Shown: positions 1 through 9,165, numbered from the stretch's first letter. The stretch is DNA of 46,675 nucleotides from CAZQYB01 sp964582985 (GCA_964582985.1 CAZOUM010000019.1:1-46675); one strand, 5' to 3'. Numbers and translations are program-made. The notes: generated from the sequence alone by a model not told the origin.

Positions 1-1
1 A

Positions 2-853
2 ATCATCGAACTGGCAAAACGCCGGTATCCTTACGGCTCGCCGGTGCCGGAGGTGACCCACGGTTTGGGTTATGGCAGGGGCGGCTATAACGGAGCGGAC
101 AGCATAGTGCCGCTGCTGGGAGATAAGCCGCTAATAGGAGGGTTGTTCAGGAGCGTTAGCGTTCGCAGAAAGGAAATCATAAAGGAAGGCCTAAGCGAGT
201 ATTTCCTTTACACCATCGAGGGCGAAGAGACCATACCGGACAAATGGGGCAAAAGACTGCTGTCGTTTGAAGCTGAAGATATTGATGTCAACAGTTTATA
301 TAAATATGATGAGCAGCGCTGGGGCAAACAGACAATAAGATTTGTGGCCTTTGCCAACGACGAGGAGCACAACCTCGGCCAAACACCCATCCCAGATGGG
401 GGTGTCAAGATTTACCGCCACGCCGACACACAGGGCCATCTCTCGTATGTCGGCGGTACGAATATCAAATATATTCCGGTCGATGAAGAGATTGAATTAA
501 ATCTCGGCCCGGCTCGCCTGGTCAGCGTCGAGCCGACTCTTATAGACTTCAAAACCGACAATTATATGTTTGGCCCCAACGGCAACATCGCCGGCTGGGA
601 TGAAATCCGAACCTGGAAGATGGAATTAACCAATGCCCGTGAATTGGAAGTTGAAATCGAAATAACCCGCGGCTTCGCCACGCCATATTGGAAATTGCAG
701 TACGACGACAAAGAGGTCTCTTACGAAAAACACGATGTTGGACGCGCACGCTTCAAGGCAATAGTCCAGCCGCGAACAAAACGCAAATTCAACTATACGG
801 TAACGAACTATCATGGCACCCGGCGGGAACAGTTTGACCTGCAAAAGGAGTAA
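2..853 (+). CDS. DUF4139-type secreted protein, C-terminal part (5' end outside window)
   Basis: The frame is open from base 2 with no start codon needed, so the N-terminus lies left of the window. A GTG at 44 is internal. The first visible residues (IIELAKRRYPYG) match the end of the N-terminal domain in the four tandem copies at 3760-9165. After a variable linker comes the C-terminal beta-rich domain, starting near the shared motif KEGLSEYFLYTIEG. Later landmarks YIPVDE, ELNLGP and GNIAGWDEIRTWKME are also shared. This copy is clearly more diverged than the four tandem ones. The linker here is glycine-rich (GYGRGGYNG) and unlike any other copy. The DUF4139 family has no established biochemical function. 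The stop lies 6 bp before the serpin start and overlaps that gene's ribosome-binding site, which supports one operon. Confidence 0.85.
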   Translation: MIELAKRRYPYGSPVPEVTHGLGYGRGGYNGADSIVPLLGDKPLIGGLFRSVSVRRKEIIKEGLSEYFLYTIEGEETIPDKWGKRLLSFEAEDIDVNSLYKYDEQRWGKQTIRFVAFANDEEHNLGQTPIPDGGVKIYRHADTQGHLSYVGGTNIKYIPVDEEIELNLGPARLVSVEPTLIDFKTDNYMFGPNGNIAGWDEIRTWKMELTNARELEVEIEITRGFATPYWKLQYDDKEVSYEKHDVGRARFKAIVQPRTKRKFNYTVTNYHGTRREQFDLQKE

Positions 854-859
854 AACAGT

Positions 860-2449
860 ATGAAACGCTATCTTGTATTCAGGCTGACTATCTTGGCAAT
901 CGTTTTCGTCGCACTGACTGCTCAGGCTAGTTTTAGGCGTGTTCCCCTGGATGAAATGGTCAGCCAAAACCCCGTTGTGGTAGCAGGCAAAATTGAGCGC
1001 ATCAAACGCGCGACGCCGAGCAAGGAGGAAACCGGTCGGCCAGAGCGGCTTTACGATATCGCCTACATCAAAGTCGCCAAGGTTCTAAAGAACGAATTAG
1101 AGGATAGCCCCATCCAACCGGGCGCGGAGATTCCTCTCTCGATGCCCTCCCTTCACGGCCCTCGCCGTTCCACAGATATTTCTTACGACGAAGGCACAGA
1201 AGGTATTTGGATTCTGCGCTATAGCCACGATGTATTTTGGGCAGGGCATCCCATGGCCCTCCAGCCGTTAAGCAAGGAGCAGGAGGTAATCGCCCTGCTC
1301 GGTACCCTTCAAAGTAATGCTCAAGCCGTTGTTACCAGCAATAGCAAGTTTGCCCTTGACCTTTATGCAAAACTCAAGGACGACCCTAAAGTTAAAGAGG
1401 CAGGCGGGAATTTGTTCTTTTCGCCTTACAGCATATCGACCGCGCTGGCAATGACCTGGGCGGGTGCCAGAGGCCAAACCGAGAAACAAATGGCCCAGGT
1501 ACTACATTTCTCACTGCCGCAAAATCAGTTACACCGCGCATTTGGGTCGCTGGAACAACAATTTAATGAAGGAGATAAAAATGGCGGCTACGAGCTTAAT
1601 GTTGCCAACGCCCTGTGGGGCCAAAAAGGTGAACCTTTTCGAAAGGAATTTATCGATTTGGTCGGTAAAAACTACGGCGCAGGCCTTAGAGAGCTTGATT
1701 TTGTTGGTGCTGAGCAGGCGGAAAAAGCTCGCAAGATTATCAACGCCTGGGTGGAGAAAAAGACAAAGGAAAAAATAAAGGGACTTATTGGTCGCAGCGT
1801 GCTGGACAGCGCAACACTAGTGCTTACCAACGCCATATATTTCAAGGGTGACTGGGCCACTGAATTTGACAAGAAGGACACGAGAGACGCACCATTCAAG
1901 ATTTCAGCAGATAAGAAAATTATTGTCCCGATGATGTATCTGACGAAAGAGTTCAAATACTGGGCTGATGAGCATTTCCAGATTATCGAACTGCCTTATA
2001 AGCGAAAGCATCTGAGCATGATAATACTTTTGCCAAGGAAAATTGACGGACTGGAGGACCTCGAGAAAACACTTACGCTTAAAAATATGAATACTTGGTT
2101 GGCAGAATTGCGCAAGCAAAAAGTGAGCGTTTTCCTGCCGAAGTTCAAGATTACTTGGGGAACGTTTGAACTAAAAGATATCCTTGCGGAAATGGGTCTG
2201 CCTCTTTTTGGAGATTTTACCGGAATAAGTGGAGACCCCAAATTGTTCATTTCAAATATATTGCATAAGGCATTCGTAGCGGTGGATGAAAAAGGCACGG
2301 AGGCGGCAGCGGCCGCAGCCGTGGTTATGCTAAAGTCGGCAGCGACCGTTTTTTGTGCGGACCATCCATTTGTGTTCATAATCAAGGACAATCGTTCCGG
2401 CAGTATACTGTTTATGGGCAAACTCGTAAATCCTGCAATGCAGGGTTAG
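860..2449 (+). CDS. Secreted serpin with an extra N-terminal domain
   Basis: This is a serine-protease-inhibitor (serpin) family protein of 529 residues. A signal peptide (about residues 1-23, ending TAQA) predicts export. Residues about 25-155 form an additional domain not part of the serpin fold (VVVAGKIERIK, VAKVLKNEL). The serpin core runs from about 160 to 529, a normal serpin length. The reactive-centre hinge is clear: E477-K478-G479-T480-E481 followed by six alanines (482-487). This is the small-residue hinge of inhibitory serpins. The loop continues VVMLKSAATVFCADHPF. Counting from the hinge puts P1 at Ser493; counting back from the conserved DHPF gives Lys492. The C-terminal FMGKLVNP is a family signature. 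AAGGAG lies just before the ATG, overlapping the previous stop. The gene sits inside an array of DUF4139-type genes. The target protease is unknown. Confidence 0.93.
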   Translation: MKRYLVFRLTILAIVFVALTAQASFRRVPLDEMVSQNPVVVAGKIERIKRATPSKEETGRPERLYDIAYIKVAKVLKNELEDSPIQPGAEIPLSMPSLHGPRRSTDISYDEGTEGIWILRYSHDVFWAGHPMALQPLSKEQEVIALLGTLQSNAQAVVTSNSKFALDLYAKLKDDPKVKEAGGNLFFSPYSISTALAMTWAGARGQTEKQMAQVLHFSLPQNQLHRAFGSLEQQFNEGDKNGGYELNVANALWGQKGEPFRKEFIDLVGKNYGAGLRELDFVGAEQAEKARKIINAWVEKKTKEKIKGLIGRSVLDSATLVLTNAIYFKGDWATEFDKKDTRDAPFKISADKKIIVPMMYLTKEFKYWADEHFQIIELPYKRKHLSMIILLPRKIDGLEDLEKTLTLKNMNTWLAELRKQKVSVFLPKFKITWGTFELKDILAEMGLPLFGDFTGISGDPKLFISNILHKAFVAVDEKGTEAAAAAAVVMLKSAATVFCADHPFVFIIKDNRSGSILFMGKLVNPAMQG

Positions 2450-2497
2450 GTAAAAAAAGTAAATCTAATGTCAATTATTTTTTAAGGAGAACGAATT

Positions 2498-3712
2498 ATG
2501 GACAGTAAGACAAAGACACTAATGGCAGTTGTGCTGCTGCTTGTCGGCAGCGGAATCGTCCAGGCCAGGACCAAACTCGTCGCCCTGCCTGAGCGGGCCG
2601 ACACCATCATTCGCCTGGACAACCCGTACTGGACACTGATTGAGGAGGAGCGGGTCCTTACCCTGCAGCAAGGCCACAACAACATAGACTTCTCCTGGAA
2701 AGACGTAAAGATCGATTCCGACTCAATCCGACTCCAGCCTCTCGACCATCCCGACCCCTGTAAAGTGCGCCTGCTCAGCGTAAGCTACCCGCCGGGTGAG
2801 GCAGCCCTCGTCTGGGACATCTACAGTGAAGGCGACTACGCCGAAAGGGTACGAATCAGCTATCTGCTCCGAAACATCGACCGCCTGATTACCTACAAGG
2901 CGATCGCCGACAAGGCCGAGACCTTCGTCGATTTTAGGAGCTTTTTGGTCCTTCGCAACTTCTCAGGCGAGGATTTCGACATGGCCACAGTGCTGCTCGA
3001 CTACGGCCGAGTCTTCGACGAGCTGAGCACCAAACACCAGGAGACCAAGCAGCTCCAGCTCCTGAAGGAGCCAAAGGTGCCGATTACAAAGGTCTGGACA
3101 TTTGATTCGGCAAAACAGATCTGGGACCCGGAAGAAGTGGAGGAAAATGTCGGCATACCCGTAAGCTACCGAATCATAAATGACATCAAGAGCGGCCTGG
3201 GCAAGTTCGCCCTCTGGGGCGGCAAGGCCCGTCTGTTCCAGGACGATGGCAGTGAAAGCACCATCTTTTTGGGTGAAGATGTAACCGGCCAGGTGCCCGT
3301 AGGCGAAAAAACGGAGCTTTACATCGGCGACAGCCGAGACATCGTCGTCAACCAGAAAAAGATGAAAAGTGAGGTGCGAAACCGGAAAAAGAACGACGAT
3401 GGCACAATCATCCTCCACGACCTCGATGAAGTAATAACCGCCAAGATTGAGAACTTCAAAGACAGTCCCGCCGTGCTGACAATGATTCAGCACATCCCAA
3501 GTCAATGGGAGATGCAAAAGTGTACGCTGGACGGTAAGAAGGCCAAGTACGTCGAAAAGGGCGCTAAGTCATACCAAGCAGGCAGGATTCCTGTTTTTAC
3601 GATTGAGTTTGAGATAAAGCTGAAGCCTCGAACCGAGAAAGGCCCGGCCACCAGAAATCTGAGGATGGAGTACCGCCGCAAGAATATTCGCGAGCGCATC
3701 CGCCGGCGTTAA
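2498..3712 (+). CDS. Diverged DUF4139-like secreted protein
   Basis: The product is 404 residues with a signal peptide (cleavage near VQA at about 24). AAGGAG precedes the ATG. The opening (TKLVALPERADTIIRLDNPYWTLIEEERVLTLQQG) follows the same pattern as the neighbouring copies. The later NFSGEDFDMATVLLDYG matches their NNSGEDYENAQTRLIVG. It is therefore probably an ancient paralogue, but the sequence has drifted widely. The hypervariable linker and the KEGLSEYF motif are absent. The C-terminus is strongly basic (RRKNIRERIRRR), unlike the other copies. It lies 48 bp after the serpin and 47 bp before the tandem array, in the same direction. Function unknown; family assignment is by pattern, not by a search. 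Confidence 0.75.
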   Translation: MDSKTKTLMAVVLLLVGSGIVQARTKLVALPERADTIIRLDNPYWTLIEEERVLTLQQGHNNIDFSWKDVKIDSDSIRLQPLDHPDPCKVRLLSVSYPPGEAALVWDIYSEGDYAERVRISYLLRNIDRLITYKAIADKAETFVDFRSFLVLRNFSGEDFDMATVLLDYGRVFDELSTKHQETKQLQLLKEPKVPITKVWTFDSAKQIWDPEEVEENVGIPVSYRIINDIKSGLGKFALWGGKARLFQDDGSESTIFLGEDVTGQVPVGEKTELYIGDSRDIVVNQKKMKSEVRNRKKNDDGTIILHDLDEVITAKIENFKDSPAVLTMIQHIPSQWEMQKCTLDGKKAKYVEKGAKSYQAGRIPVFTIEFEIKLKPRTEKGPATRNLRMEYRRKNIRERIRRR

Positions 3713-3759
3713 CGAAACAGACATCAGGTTCGACACACTCGAACTAAAGGAGCAGTAAA

Positions 3760-5109
3760 ATGAAACGTTTAATGCTAACGTTACTTATAATCGCTACTGC
3801 CGGCAGCATCAGCCTCGCCAAGGTCGATCTGGTTACACTGCCCACACGGGACACCGTCCAGGTCACGATTTACAACTCAGCCGACTTGACTCTGGTGCGC
3901 GAAAGCAGAGACCTTACGTTAAAGCCCGGCAAAAACAAGCTGCAGTTCTCCTGGGCCAATACGCTTATCGACCCGACCAGCTTAGAGATGCTGCCGAAAG
4001 CCAACGCTGACAAAATCAATATAGCTGACCTGACCTATCCGCCAAGGGTAAGAAACCTTGGCCTGTGGAACATCGACAGCGAGGTAAGCGGCAAGGTGCC
4101 GGTGGAGATTACGTATCTGACCAGCGGCCTGTCCTGGCGGGCCTTTTATATGGGAACACTCACCAAGAATGAAAGCACAATGCGTCTGCAGGGTTACGTC
4201 CGCGTAACAAACAACAGTGGCGAAGACTACGAAAACGCCCAGACGCGCCTCATTGTCGGCAAAATCCACATCCTCGATAGAATCGCAGAACTTGCCAGAC
4301 GTCAATATCCCCACGGCAGACCGGGCGTGGTCAGACCAAGAGCACCAGTGACGACGGGACTGCCACCAATGGAGACGAGACTTCGTTATAGGAAAGATAT
4401 GCTTGCAATCGCCGAAGCCCCGCGCCCAAAGGAAATCAGAAAAGAAGGCCTCAGCGAATACTTTCTCTACACCATCGAAGGCACAGAGACAATTCCTACC
4501 GGCTGGTCAAAGCGACTGCTCAGCTTCGATGCGAAAAAGGTGCCGGTAGTCAACCTCTACAAATACAACGAGCGAAAATACGGCAGAGCCGTGACACGGT
4601 TCCTTAGCTTCAAGAACGATACCGAGCACGACCTCGGCGAAACGCCCATCCCCGGCGGAATGCTAAAAGTCTACCGAACCGTTGACCAGGACCAGCACCT
4701 ATCTTACGTGGGCCAGTCCTCGTTTAAGTACATCCCCGTCGATGAGGACGTCGAGCTAAATCTCGGCCCAGTCGCCGACGTCGTTGTCGAGCCGACCCTT
4801 ATGGATTACAAAACAGAAAACTACATGTTCAACAGGCACGGCAACATCTCCGGCTGGGACGAGGTCCGCACATTCAAGATGGAGGTCAGAAACACTCGCG
4901 ACATCGACGTCAAGGTCGAAATCAAGCGGCGTTTCGACACCGACTACTGGAAGCTGGAGAAAGGCACCGCTTTCAAATACTACGATAAAGTAGATAAGAA
5001 CACAGTAAAGTTCACGCTCCTGTTGGAGCCCAGGTCCAAACAGCAATTTAACTACATCCTCCGCACATATCACGGCGTGCGAAGAGAAGAGTGGCAGGGA
5101 AACAGGTAA
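3760..5109 (+). CDS. DUF4139-type secreted protein, tandem copy A
   Basis: This 449-residue exported protein is the first of four tandem near-identical copies. AAGGAG at 3747-3752 fixes the ATG. The signal peptide ends near residue 20 (SISLA), and the mature protein begins KVDLVTLPTRDTVQ. An N-terminal beta domain (to about 181) ends in ARRQYP. A linker of residues 182-223 is rich in Pro, Arg and Ala. The C-terminal domain (224-449) starts KEIRKEGLSEYF. Bases 3904-4298 are identical to 5259-5653 of copy B, about 395 bp without a mismatch, and the identity stops exactly where the linker begins. DUF4139 is an uncharacterised family. The usual coiled-coil N-terminal partner region (DUF4140) was not recognised here. 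Five bp separate the stop from copy B's ATG. Confidence 0.9.
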   Translation: MKRLMLTLLIIATAGSISLAKVDLVTLPTRDTVQVTIYNSADLTLVRESRDLTLKPGKNKLQFSWANTLIDPTSLEMLPKANADKINIADLTYPPRVRNLGLWNIDSEVSGKVPVEITYLTSGLSWRAFYMGTLTKNESTMRLQGYVRVTNNSGEDYENAQTRLIVGKIHILDRIAELARRQYPHGRPGVVRPRAPVTTGLPPMETRLRYRKDMLAIAEAPRPKEIRKEGLSEYFLYTIEGTETIPTGWSKRLLSFDAKKVPVVNLYKYNERKYGRAVTRFLSFKNDTEHDLGETPIPGGMLKVYRTVDQDQHLSYVGQSSFKYIPVDEDVELNLGPVADVVVEPTLMDYKTENYMFNRHGNISGWDEVRTFKMEVRNTRDIDVKVEIKRRFDTDYWKLEKGTAFKYYDKVDKNTVKFTLLLEPRSKQQFNYILRTYHGVRREEWQGNR

Positions 5110-5114
5110 TTAAT

Positions 5115-6455
5115 ATGAGAGCTATAAAAATATCATTACTAATAGGCGTTGCAATCGCCGGCACGGCACATGCCAAAGTCGATTTGGTTACATTGCCCAC
5201 ACGCGATACTGTCCAGCTTACGATTTATAACTCAGCGGATTTGACGCTGGTACGCGAGAGCAGAGACCTTACGTTAAAGCCCGGCAAAAACAAGCTGCAG
5301 TTCTCCTGGGCCAATACGCTTATCGACCCGACCAGCTTAGAGATGCTGCCGAAAGCCAACGCTGACAAAATCAATATAGCTGACCTGACCTATCCGCCAA
5401 GGGTAAGAAACCTTGGCCTGTGGAACATCGACAGCGAGGTAAGCGGCAAGGTGCCGGTGGAGATTACGTATCTGACCAGCGGCCTGTCCTGGCGGGCCTT
5501 TTATATGGGAACACTCACCAAGAATGAAAGCACAATGCGTCTGCAGGGTTACGTCCGCGTAACAAACAACAGTGGCGAAGACTACGAAAACGCCCAGACG
5601 CGCCTCATTGTCGGCAAAATCCACATCCTCGATAGAATCGCAGAACTTGCCAGGCGCCGATACCCATACGAACGACCGGGCAAAGTCAGACCATTGCCAC
5701 CGCCAAAAGCAGCAGTTGTGACTGAGGCGGCATGGGAGCTCAAACTTGGTATGGTAAGAGCAAGGGCCGCCCCGAAGGAAATCAAGAAAGAGGGCCTGAG
5801 CGAATACTTCCTCTACACCATCAAAGGCACGGAGACGATTCCCACCGGCTGGTCCAAACGACTGCTCAGCTTCGATGCGAAAAAGGTGCCGGTAGTAAAT
5901 CTCTACAAATACAACGAGCGAAAATACGGTCGAGCCGTGACCAGGTTCCTTAGCTTCAAAAACGATACTGAGCACGACCTCGGCGATACGCCCATCCCCG
6001 GCGGAATGCTCAAGGTCTATAGAACTGTTGACCAGGATGAGCACTTATCTTACGTGGGCCAGTCTTCCTTTAAGTACATCCCCGTCGATGAGGACGTCGA
6101 GCTAAACCTCGGCCCTGTCGCCGATGTGGTAGTCGAGCCGACGCTTATGGATTACAAAACCGAAAACTATATGTTCAACAGGCACGGCAACATCTCCGGC
6201 TGGGACGAGGTCCGCACATTCAAGATGGAGGTCAGAAACACCCGCGACCTCGATGTCAAGGTGGAAATCAAGCGGCGTTTCGATACCGACTACTGGAAGC
6301 TGGAGAAAGGCACCGACTTTAAGGACTACGAGCAGATTGATAAGGAAACCATAAAATTCACGCTCCTGTTGGAGCCCAGAACCAAAAAGCAATTTAACTA
6401 CATCCTCCGCACATATCACGGCGTGCGAAGAGAAGAGTGGCAGGGAAACAGGTAA
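5115..6455 (+). CDS. DUF4139-type secreted protein, tandem copy B
   Basis: This copy has 446 residues from the ATG at 5115. A GTG at 5091 would overlap copy A and add residues before the signal peptide, so it was rejected. The signal peptide ends GTAHA (about residue 20). Its N-terminal block is a perfect DNA match to copy A, while its C-terminal stretch 6264-6364 is a perfect match to copy C (7625-7725), making it a mosaic. The linker, residues 182-220, reads RYPYERPGKVRPLPPPK and onward and differs from both neighbours. No strong Shine-Dalgarno precedes the ATG; the 5-bp gap after copy A's stop suggests translation by re-initiation. Family function is unknown. Confidence 0.9.
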   Translation: MRAIKISLLIGVAIAGTAHAKVDLVTLPTRDTVQLTIYNSADLTLVRESRDLTLKPGKNKLQFSWANTLIDPTSLEMLPKANADKINIADLTYPPRVRNLGLWNIDSEVSGKVPVEITYLTSGLSWRAFYMGTLTKNESTMRLQGYVRVTNNSGEDYENAQTRLIVGKIHILDRIAELARRRYPYERPGKVRPLPPPKAAVVTEAAWELKLGMVRARAAPKEIKKEGLSEYFLYTIKGTETIPTGWSKRLLSFDAKKVPVVNLYKYNERKYGRAVTRFLSFKNDTEHDLGDTPIPGGMLKVYRTVDQDEHLSYVGQSSFKYIPVDEDVELNLGPVADVVVEPTLMDYKTENYMFNRHGNISGWDEVRTFKMEVRNTRDLDVKVEIKRRFDTDYWKLEKGTDFKDYEQIDKETIKFTLLLEPRTKKQFNYILRTYHGVRREEWQGNR

Positions 6456-6460
6456 TTAAT

Positions 6461-7816
6461 ATGAGAGCCATAAAAATATCATTACTAATAGGCGTTGCAA
6501 TCGCCGGCACGGCACACGCTAAGGTCGATTTGGTTACGCTGCCCACACGGGACACCGTCCAGCTTACGATTTACAACTCAGCGGATTTGACGCTGGTGCG
6601 CGACAGCAGAGACCTTACCTTGAAAACGGGCGAAAATAAGCTGCAGTTCTCCTGGGCCAATACACTCATTGACCCAACCAGCTTAGAGATGCTGCCGAAA
6701 GCCAACGCTGACAAAATAAATATCGCTGACCTGACCTATCCGCCGAGAGTAAGAAACCTCGGCCTTTGGAACATCGACAGCGGCGTAAGCGGCAAGGTGC
6801 CGGTGGAGATTACGTACCTGACCAGCGGCCTGTCCTGGCGGGCCTTTTATATGGGCACACTCACCAAAGATGAAAGCACAATGCGCCTGCAGGCCTACGT
6901 CCGCGTAACAAACAACAGTGGCGAAGACTACGAAAACGCCCAGACCCGCCTTATTGTCGGCAAAATCCACATACTTGACCAAATCGCAGAACTTGCCCGT
7001 CGGCAGTATCCATACGGTAGACCCAGGGAAATAGTGCCTGTGTTAAAGGTGCCGGTGCGCGAAAGGAAGTTGGCTAAAATGGAAATGGAGAGACTGGCTA
7101 TGAAGCTTCCGCCGCCAATGTTTGCCGGCGAGCCAAAGGAAATCAAAAAAGAGGGCCTGAGCGAATACTTCCTTTACACCATCAAAGGCGAAGAGACCAT
7201 TCCTACCGGTTGGTCGAAACGCTTGCTGAGCTTTGATGTGAAGAAGGTGCCGGTGATAAATCTCTACAAATACGAGCAGCGAAAATACGGCAATGCCGTG
7301 GTGAGATTTCTCAGCTTCAAAAACGATACCGAGCACGACCTCGGCCAAACACCCATCCCCGGCGGAATGCTGAAAGTCTACAGAACCGTCGACCAGGACC
7401 AGCACCTGTCTTATGTCGGCCAGTCCTCTTTCAAATACATCCCCGTCGATGAAGATGTAGAACTGAACCTCGGCCCGGTGGCTGATGTCGTTGTCGAGCC
7501 GACGCTTATGGACTTCAAAACCGAAAACTACACCTTCAACAGGCACGGCAATATCTCCGGCTGGGATGAAGTCCGAACATTCAAAGTCGAGGTCAGAAAC
7601 ACCCGCGACCTCGACGTCAAGGTCGAAATCAAGCGGCGTTTCGATACCGACTACTGGAAGCTGGAGAAAGGCACCGACTTTAAGGACTACGAGCAGATTG
7701 ATAAGGAAACCATAAAATTCACGCTGCTGTTGGAGCCCAGAACCAAACAGCAATTTAACTACATCCTCCGCACATACCACGGCGAAAGAGAAGAAGAGTG
7801 GGAAGGAAACAGGTAA
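6461..7816 (+). CDS. DUF4139-type secreted protein, tandem copy C
   Basis: This copy has 451 residues from the ATG at 6461, with the same signal peptide as copy B. The copy A/B and B/C junctions are almost identical, marking a duplicated unit of about 1.35 kb. Bases 6737-6945 are identical to 8095-8303 of copy D (209 bp). Its linker (182-225) is the longest of the set and carries a run rich in Lys, Met and Leu (KLAKMEMERLAMKLPPP), quite different from the Pro/Arg linkers of A, B and D. The C-terminal domain from K226 is conserved. Exported, with unknown role. It is separated from B by 5 bp and from D by 2 bp. Confidence 0.9.
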   Translation: MRAIKISLLIGVAIAGTAHAKVDLVTLPTRDTVQLTIYNSADLTLVRDSRDLTLKTGENKLQFSWANTLIDPTSLEMLPKANADKINIADLTYPPRVRNLGLWNIDSGVSGKVPVEITYLTSGLSWRAFYMGTLTKDESTMRLQAYVRVTNNSGEDYENAQTRLIVGKIHILDQIAELARRQYPYGRPREIVPVLKVPVRERKLAKMEMERLAMKLPPPMFAGEPKEIKKEGLSEYFLYTIKGEETIPTGWSKRLLSFDVKKVPVINLYKYEQRKYGNAVVRFLSFKNDTEHDLGQTPIPGGMLKVYRTVDQDQHLSYVGQSSFKYIPVDEDVELNLGPVADVVVEPTLMDFKTENYTFNRHGNISGWDEVRTFKVEVRNTRDLDVKVEIKRRFDTDYWKLEKGTDFKDYEQIDKETIKFTLLLEPRTKQQFNYILRTYHGEREEEWEGNR

Positions 7817-7818
7817 TT

Positions 7819-9165
7819 ATGAGAACCGTAAAAATATCACTACTAATAAGCTTTGCAATCGCAACGATGGCCCACGCCAAAGTCGATTTGGTCACGCTGC
7901 CGACACGCGATACCGTCCAGCTTACGATTTATAACTCGGCCGACTTGACACTGGTCCGTGACAGTAGAGACCTTACCTTGAAAACCGGCGAGAACAAGCT
8001 GCAGTTTTCCTGGGCCAATACGCTCATCGACCCAACCAGCTTAGAGATGCTGCCGAAGGCCAACGCAGACAAAATCAATATAGCCGACCTGACATATCCG
8101 CCGAGAGTAAGAAACCTCGGCCTTTGGAACATCGACAGCGGCGTAAGCGGCAAGGTGCCGGTGGAGATTACGTACCTGACCAGCGGCCTGTCCTGGCGGG
8201 CCTTTTATATGGGCACACTCACCAAAGATGAAAGCACAATGCGCCTGCAGGCCTACGTCCGCGTAACAAACAACAGTGGCGAAGACTACGAAAACGCCCA
8301 GACACGCCTCATCGTCGGCAAAATCCACATCCTCGACCAAATCGCACAGCTTGCCAGACGCCGATACCCATATGACCGACCGGGCAAAGTCAGACCATTG
8401 CCACCGCGAGCAGGCGAGCCAGCAGACATTCAAGAAGGAATCACGCTTGCTTGGGGTGAGACTGATAGAAGAGCTGGCCGGAAAGAAATCAAGAAGGAAG
8501 GCCTGAGCGAATACTTCCTTTATACCATTGAAGGCGAAGAGACTATTCCTACCGGCTGGTCGAAACGTCTGCTCAGCTTCGACACCAAAAAGGTCCCGGT
8601 TGTAAATCTCTACAAATATGAGCAGCGAAAATACGGCAACGCCGTGGTGAGATTTCTTAGCTTCAAAAACGACACCGAGCACGACCTCGGCCAAACACCT
8701 ATCCCCGGCGGAATGCTAAAAGTCTATAGAACTGTTGACCAGGATAAGCACCTGTCTTACGTCGGCCAGTCTTCCTTCAAGTACATCCCCGTCGATGAAG
8801 ATGTGGAGCTAAACCTCGGACCCGTCGCCGATGTTGTTGTCGAGCCGACGCTTATGGATTACAAAACCGAAAACTATATGTTCAACCGCCACGGCAACAT
8901 CTCCGGCTGGGACGAACTCCGAACATTCAAGGTCGAGGTCAGAAACACCCGCGACCTTGACGTAAAGATTGAAATCAAGCGTCGCTTCGACACCAACCAC
9001 TGGAAGCTCGAAAAAGGCACCGACTTTAGCAACTACGAGCAGCTCGACAAGAACACCGTGAAGTTCACGCTGTTACTCGACCCCAGATCCAAACAGGAAT
9101 TTAACTACATCCTCCGCACATACCACGGTGTAAGACAGGAGGCCTGGCGAGGAAACACAGATTAG
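7819..9165 (+). CDS. DUF4139-type secreted protein, tandem copy D
   Basis: This last copy of the array has 448 residues from the ATG at 7819, only 2 bp after copy C's stop. The signal peptide (about 1-20, ending TMAHA) has changed relative to B and C. The N-terminal domain is nearly identical to copy C. The linker (182-221) begins like copy B (RYPYDRPGKVRPLPP) and then becomes acidic (PADIQEGITLAWGE), so it looks like a recombinant of linker types. The C-terminal domain starts at K222 and shows the landmarks WSKRLLSFD, YIPVDEDVELNLGP and NYMFNRHGNISGWDE. No gene or clear intrinsic terminator follows until 9382. Confidence 0.9.
   Translation: MRTVKISLLISFAIATMAHAKVDLVTLPTRDTVQLTIYNSADLTLVRDSRDLTLKTGENKLQFSWANTLIDPTSLEMLPKANADKINIADLTYPPRVRNLGLWNIDSGVSGKVPVEITYLTSGLSWRAFYMGTLTKDESTMRLQAYVRVTNNSGEDYENAQTRLIVGKIHILDQIAQLARRRYPYDRPGKVRPLPPRAGEPADIQEGITLAWGETDRRAGRKEIKKEGLSEYFLYTIEGEETIPTGWSKRLLSFDTKKVPVVNLYKYEQRKYGNAVVRFLSFKNDTEHDLGQTPIPGGMLKVYRTVDQDKHLSYVGQSSFKYIPVDEDVELNLGPVADVVVEPTLMDYKTENYMFNRHGNISGWDELRTFKVEVRNTRDLDVKIEIKRRFDTNHWKLEKGTDFSNYEQLDKNTVKFTLLLDPRSKQEFNYILRTYHGVRQEAWRGNTD

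Larger units (their letters stand above)
3760..9165 (+). repeat. Four-copy tandem gene repeat (unit about 1.35 kb) with mosaic identity
   Basis: Direct comparison shows perfect blocks 3904-4298 = 5259-5653, 6264-6364 = 7625-7725 and 6737-6945 = 8095-8303. Every copy places the end of its N-terminal domain at residue 181 and keeps a C-terminal domain of 226-227 residues. Only the 39-44 residue linker between them is free to vary. The pattern of shared blocks differs from pair to pair, which is what gene conversion among tandem copies produces. Confidence 0.95.

Noticed and set aside
5337..8694. Long open frames on the minus strand across the tandem DUF4139 copies
   Set aside because: They recur in each copy because the copies are near-identical, have no ribosome-binding sites, and lie opposite genes with signal peptides and family motifs.
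3760..9165. CRISPR or short tandem repeats
   Set aside because: The repeated unit is a whole gene of about 1.35 kb with reading-frame conservation, not short direct repeats with spacers.
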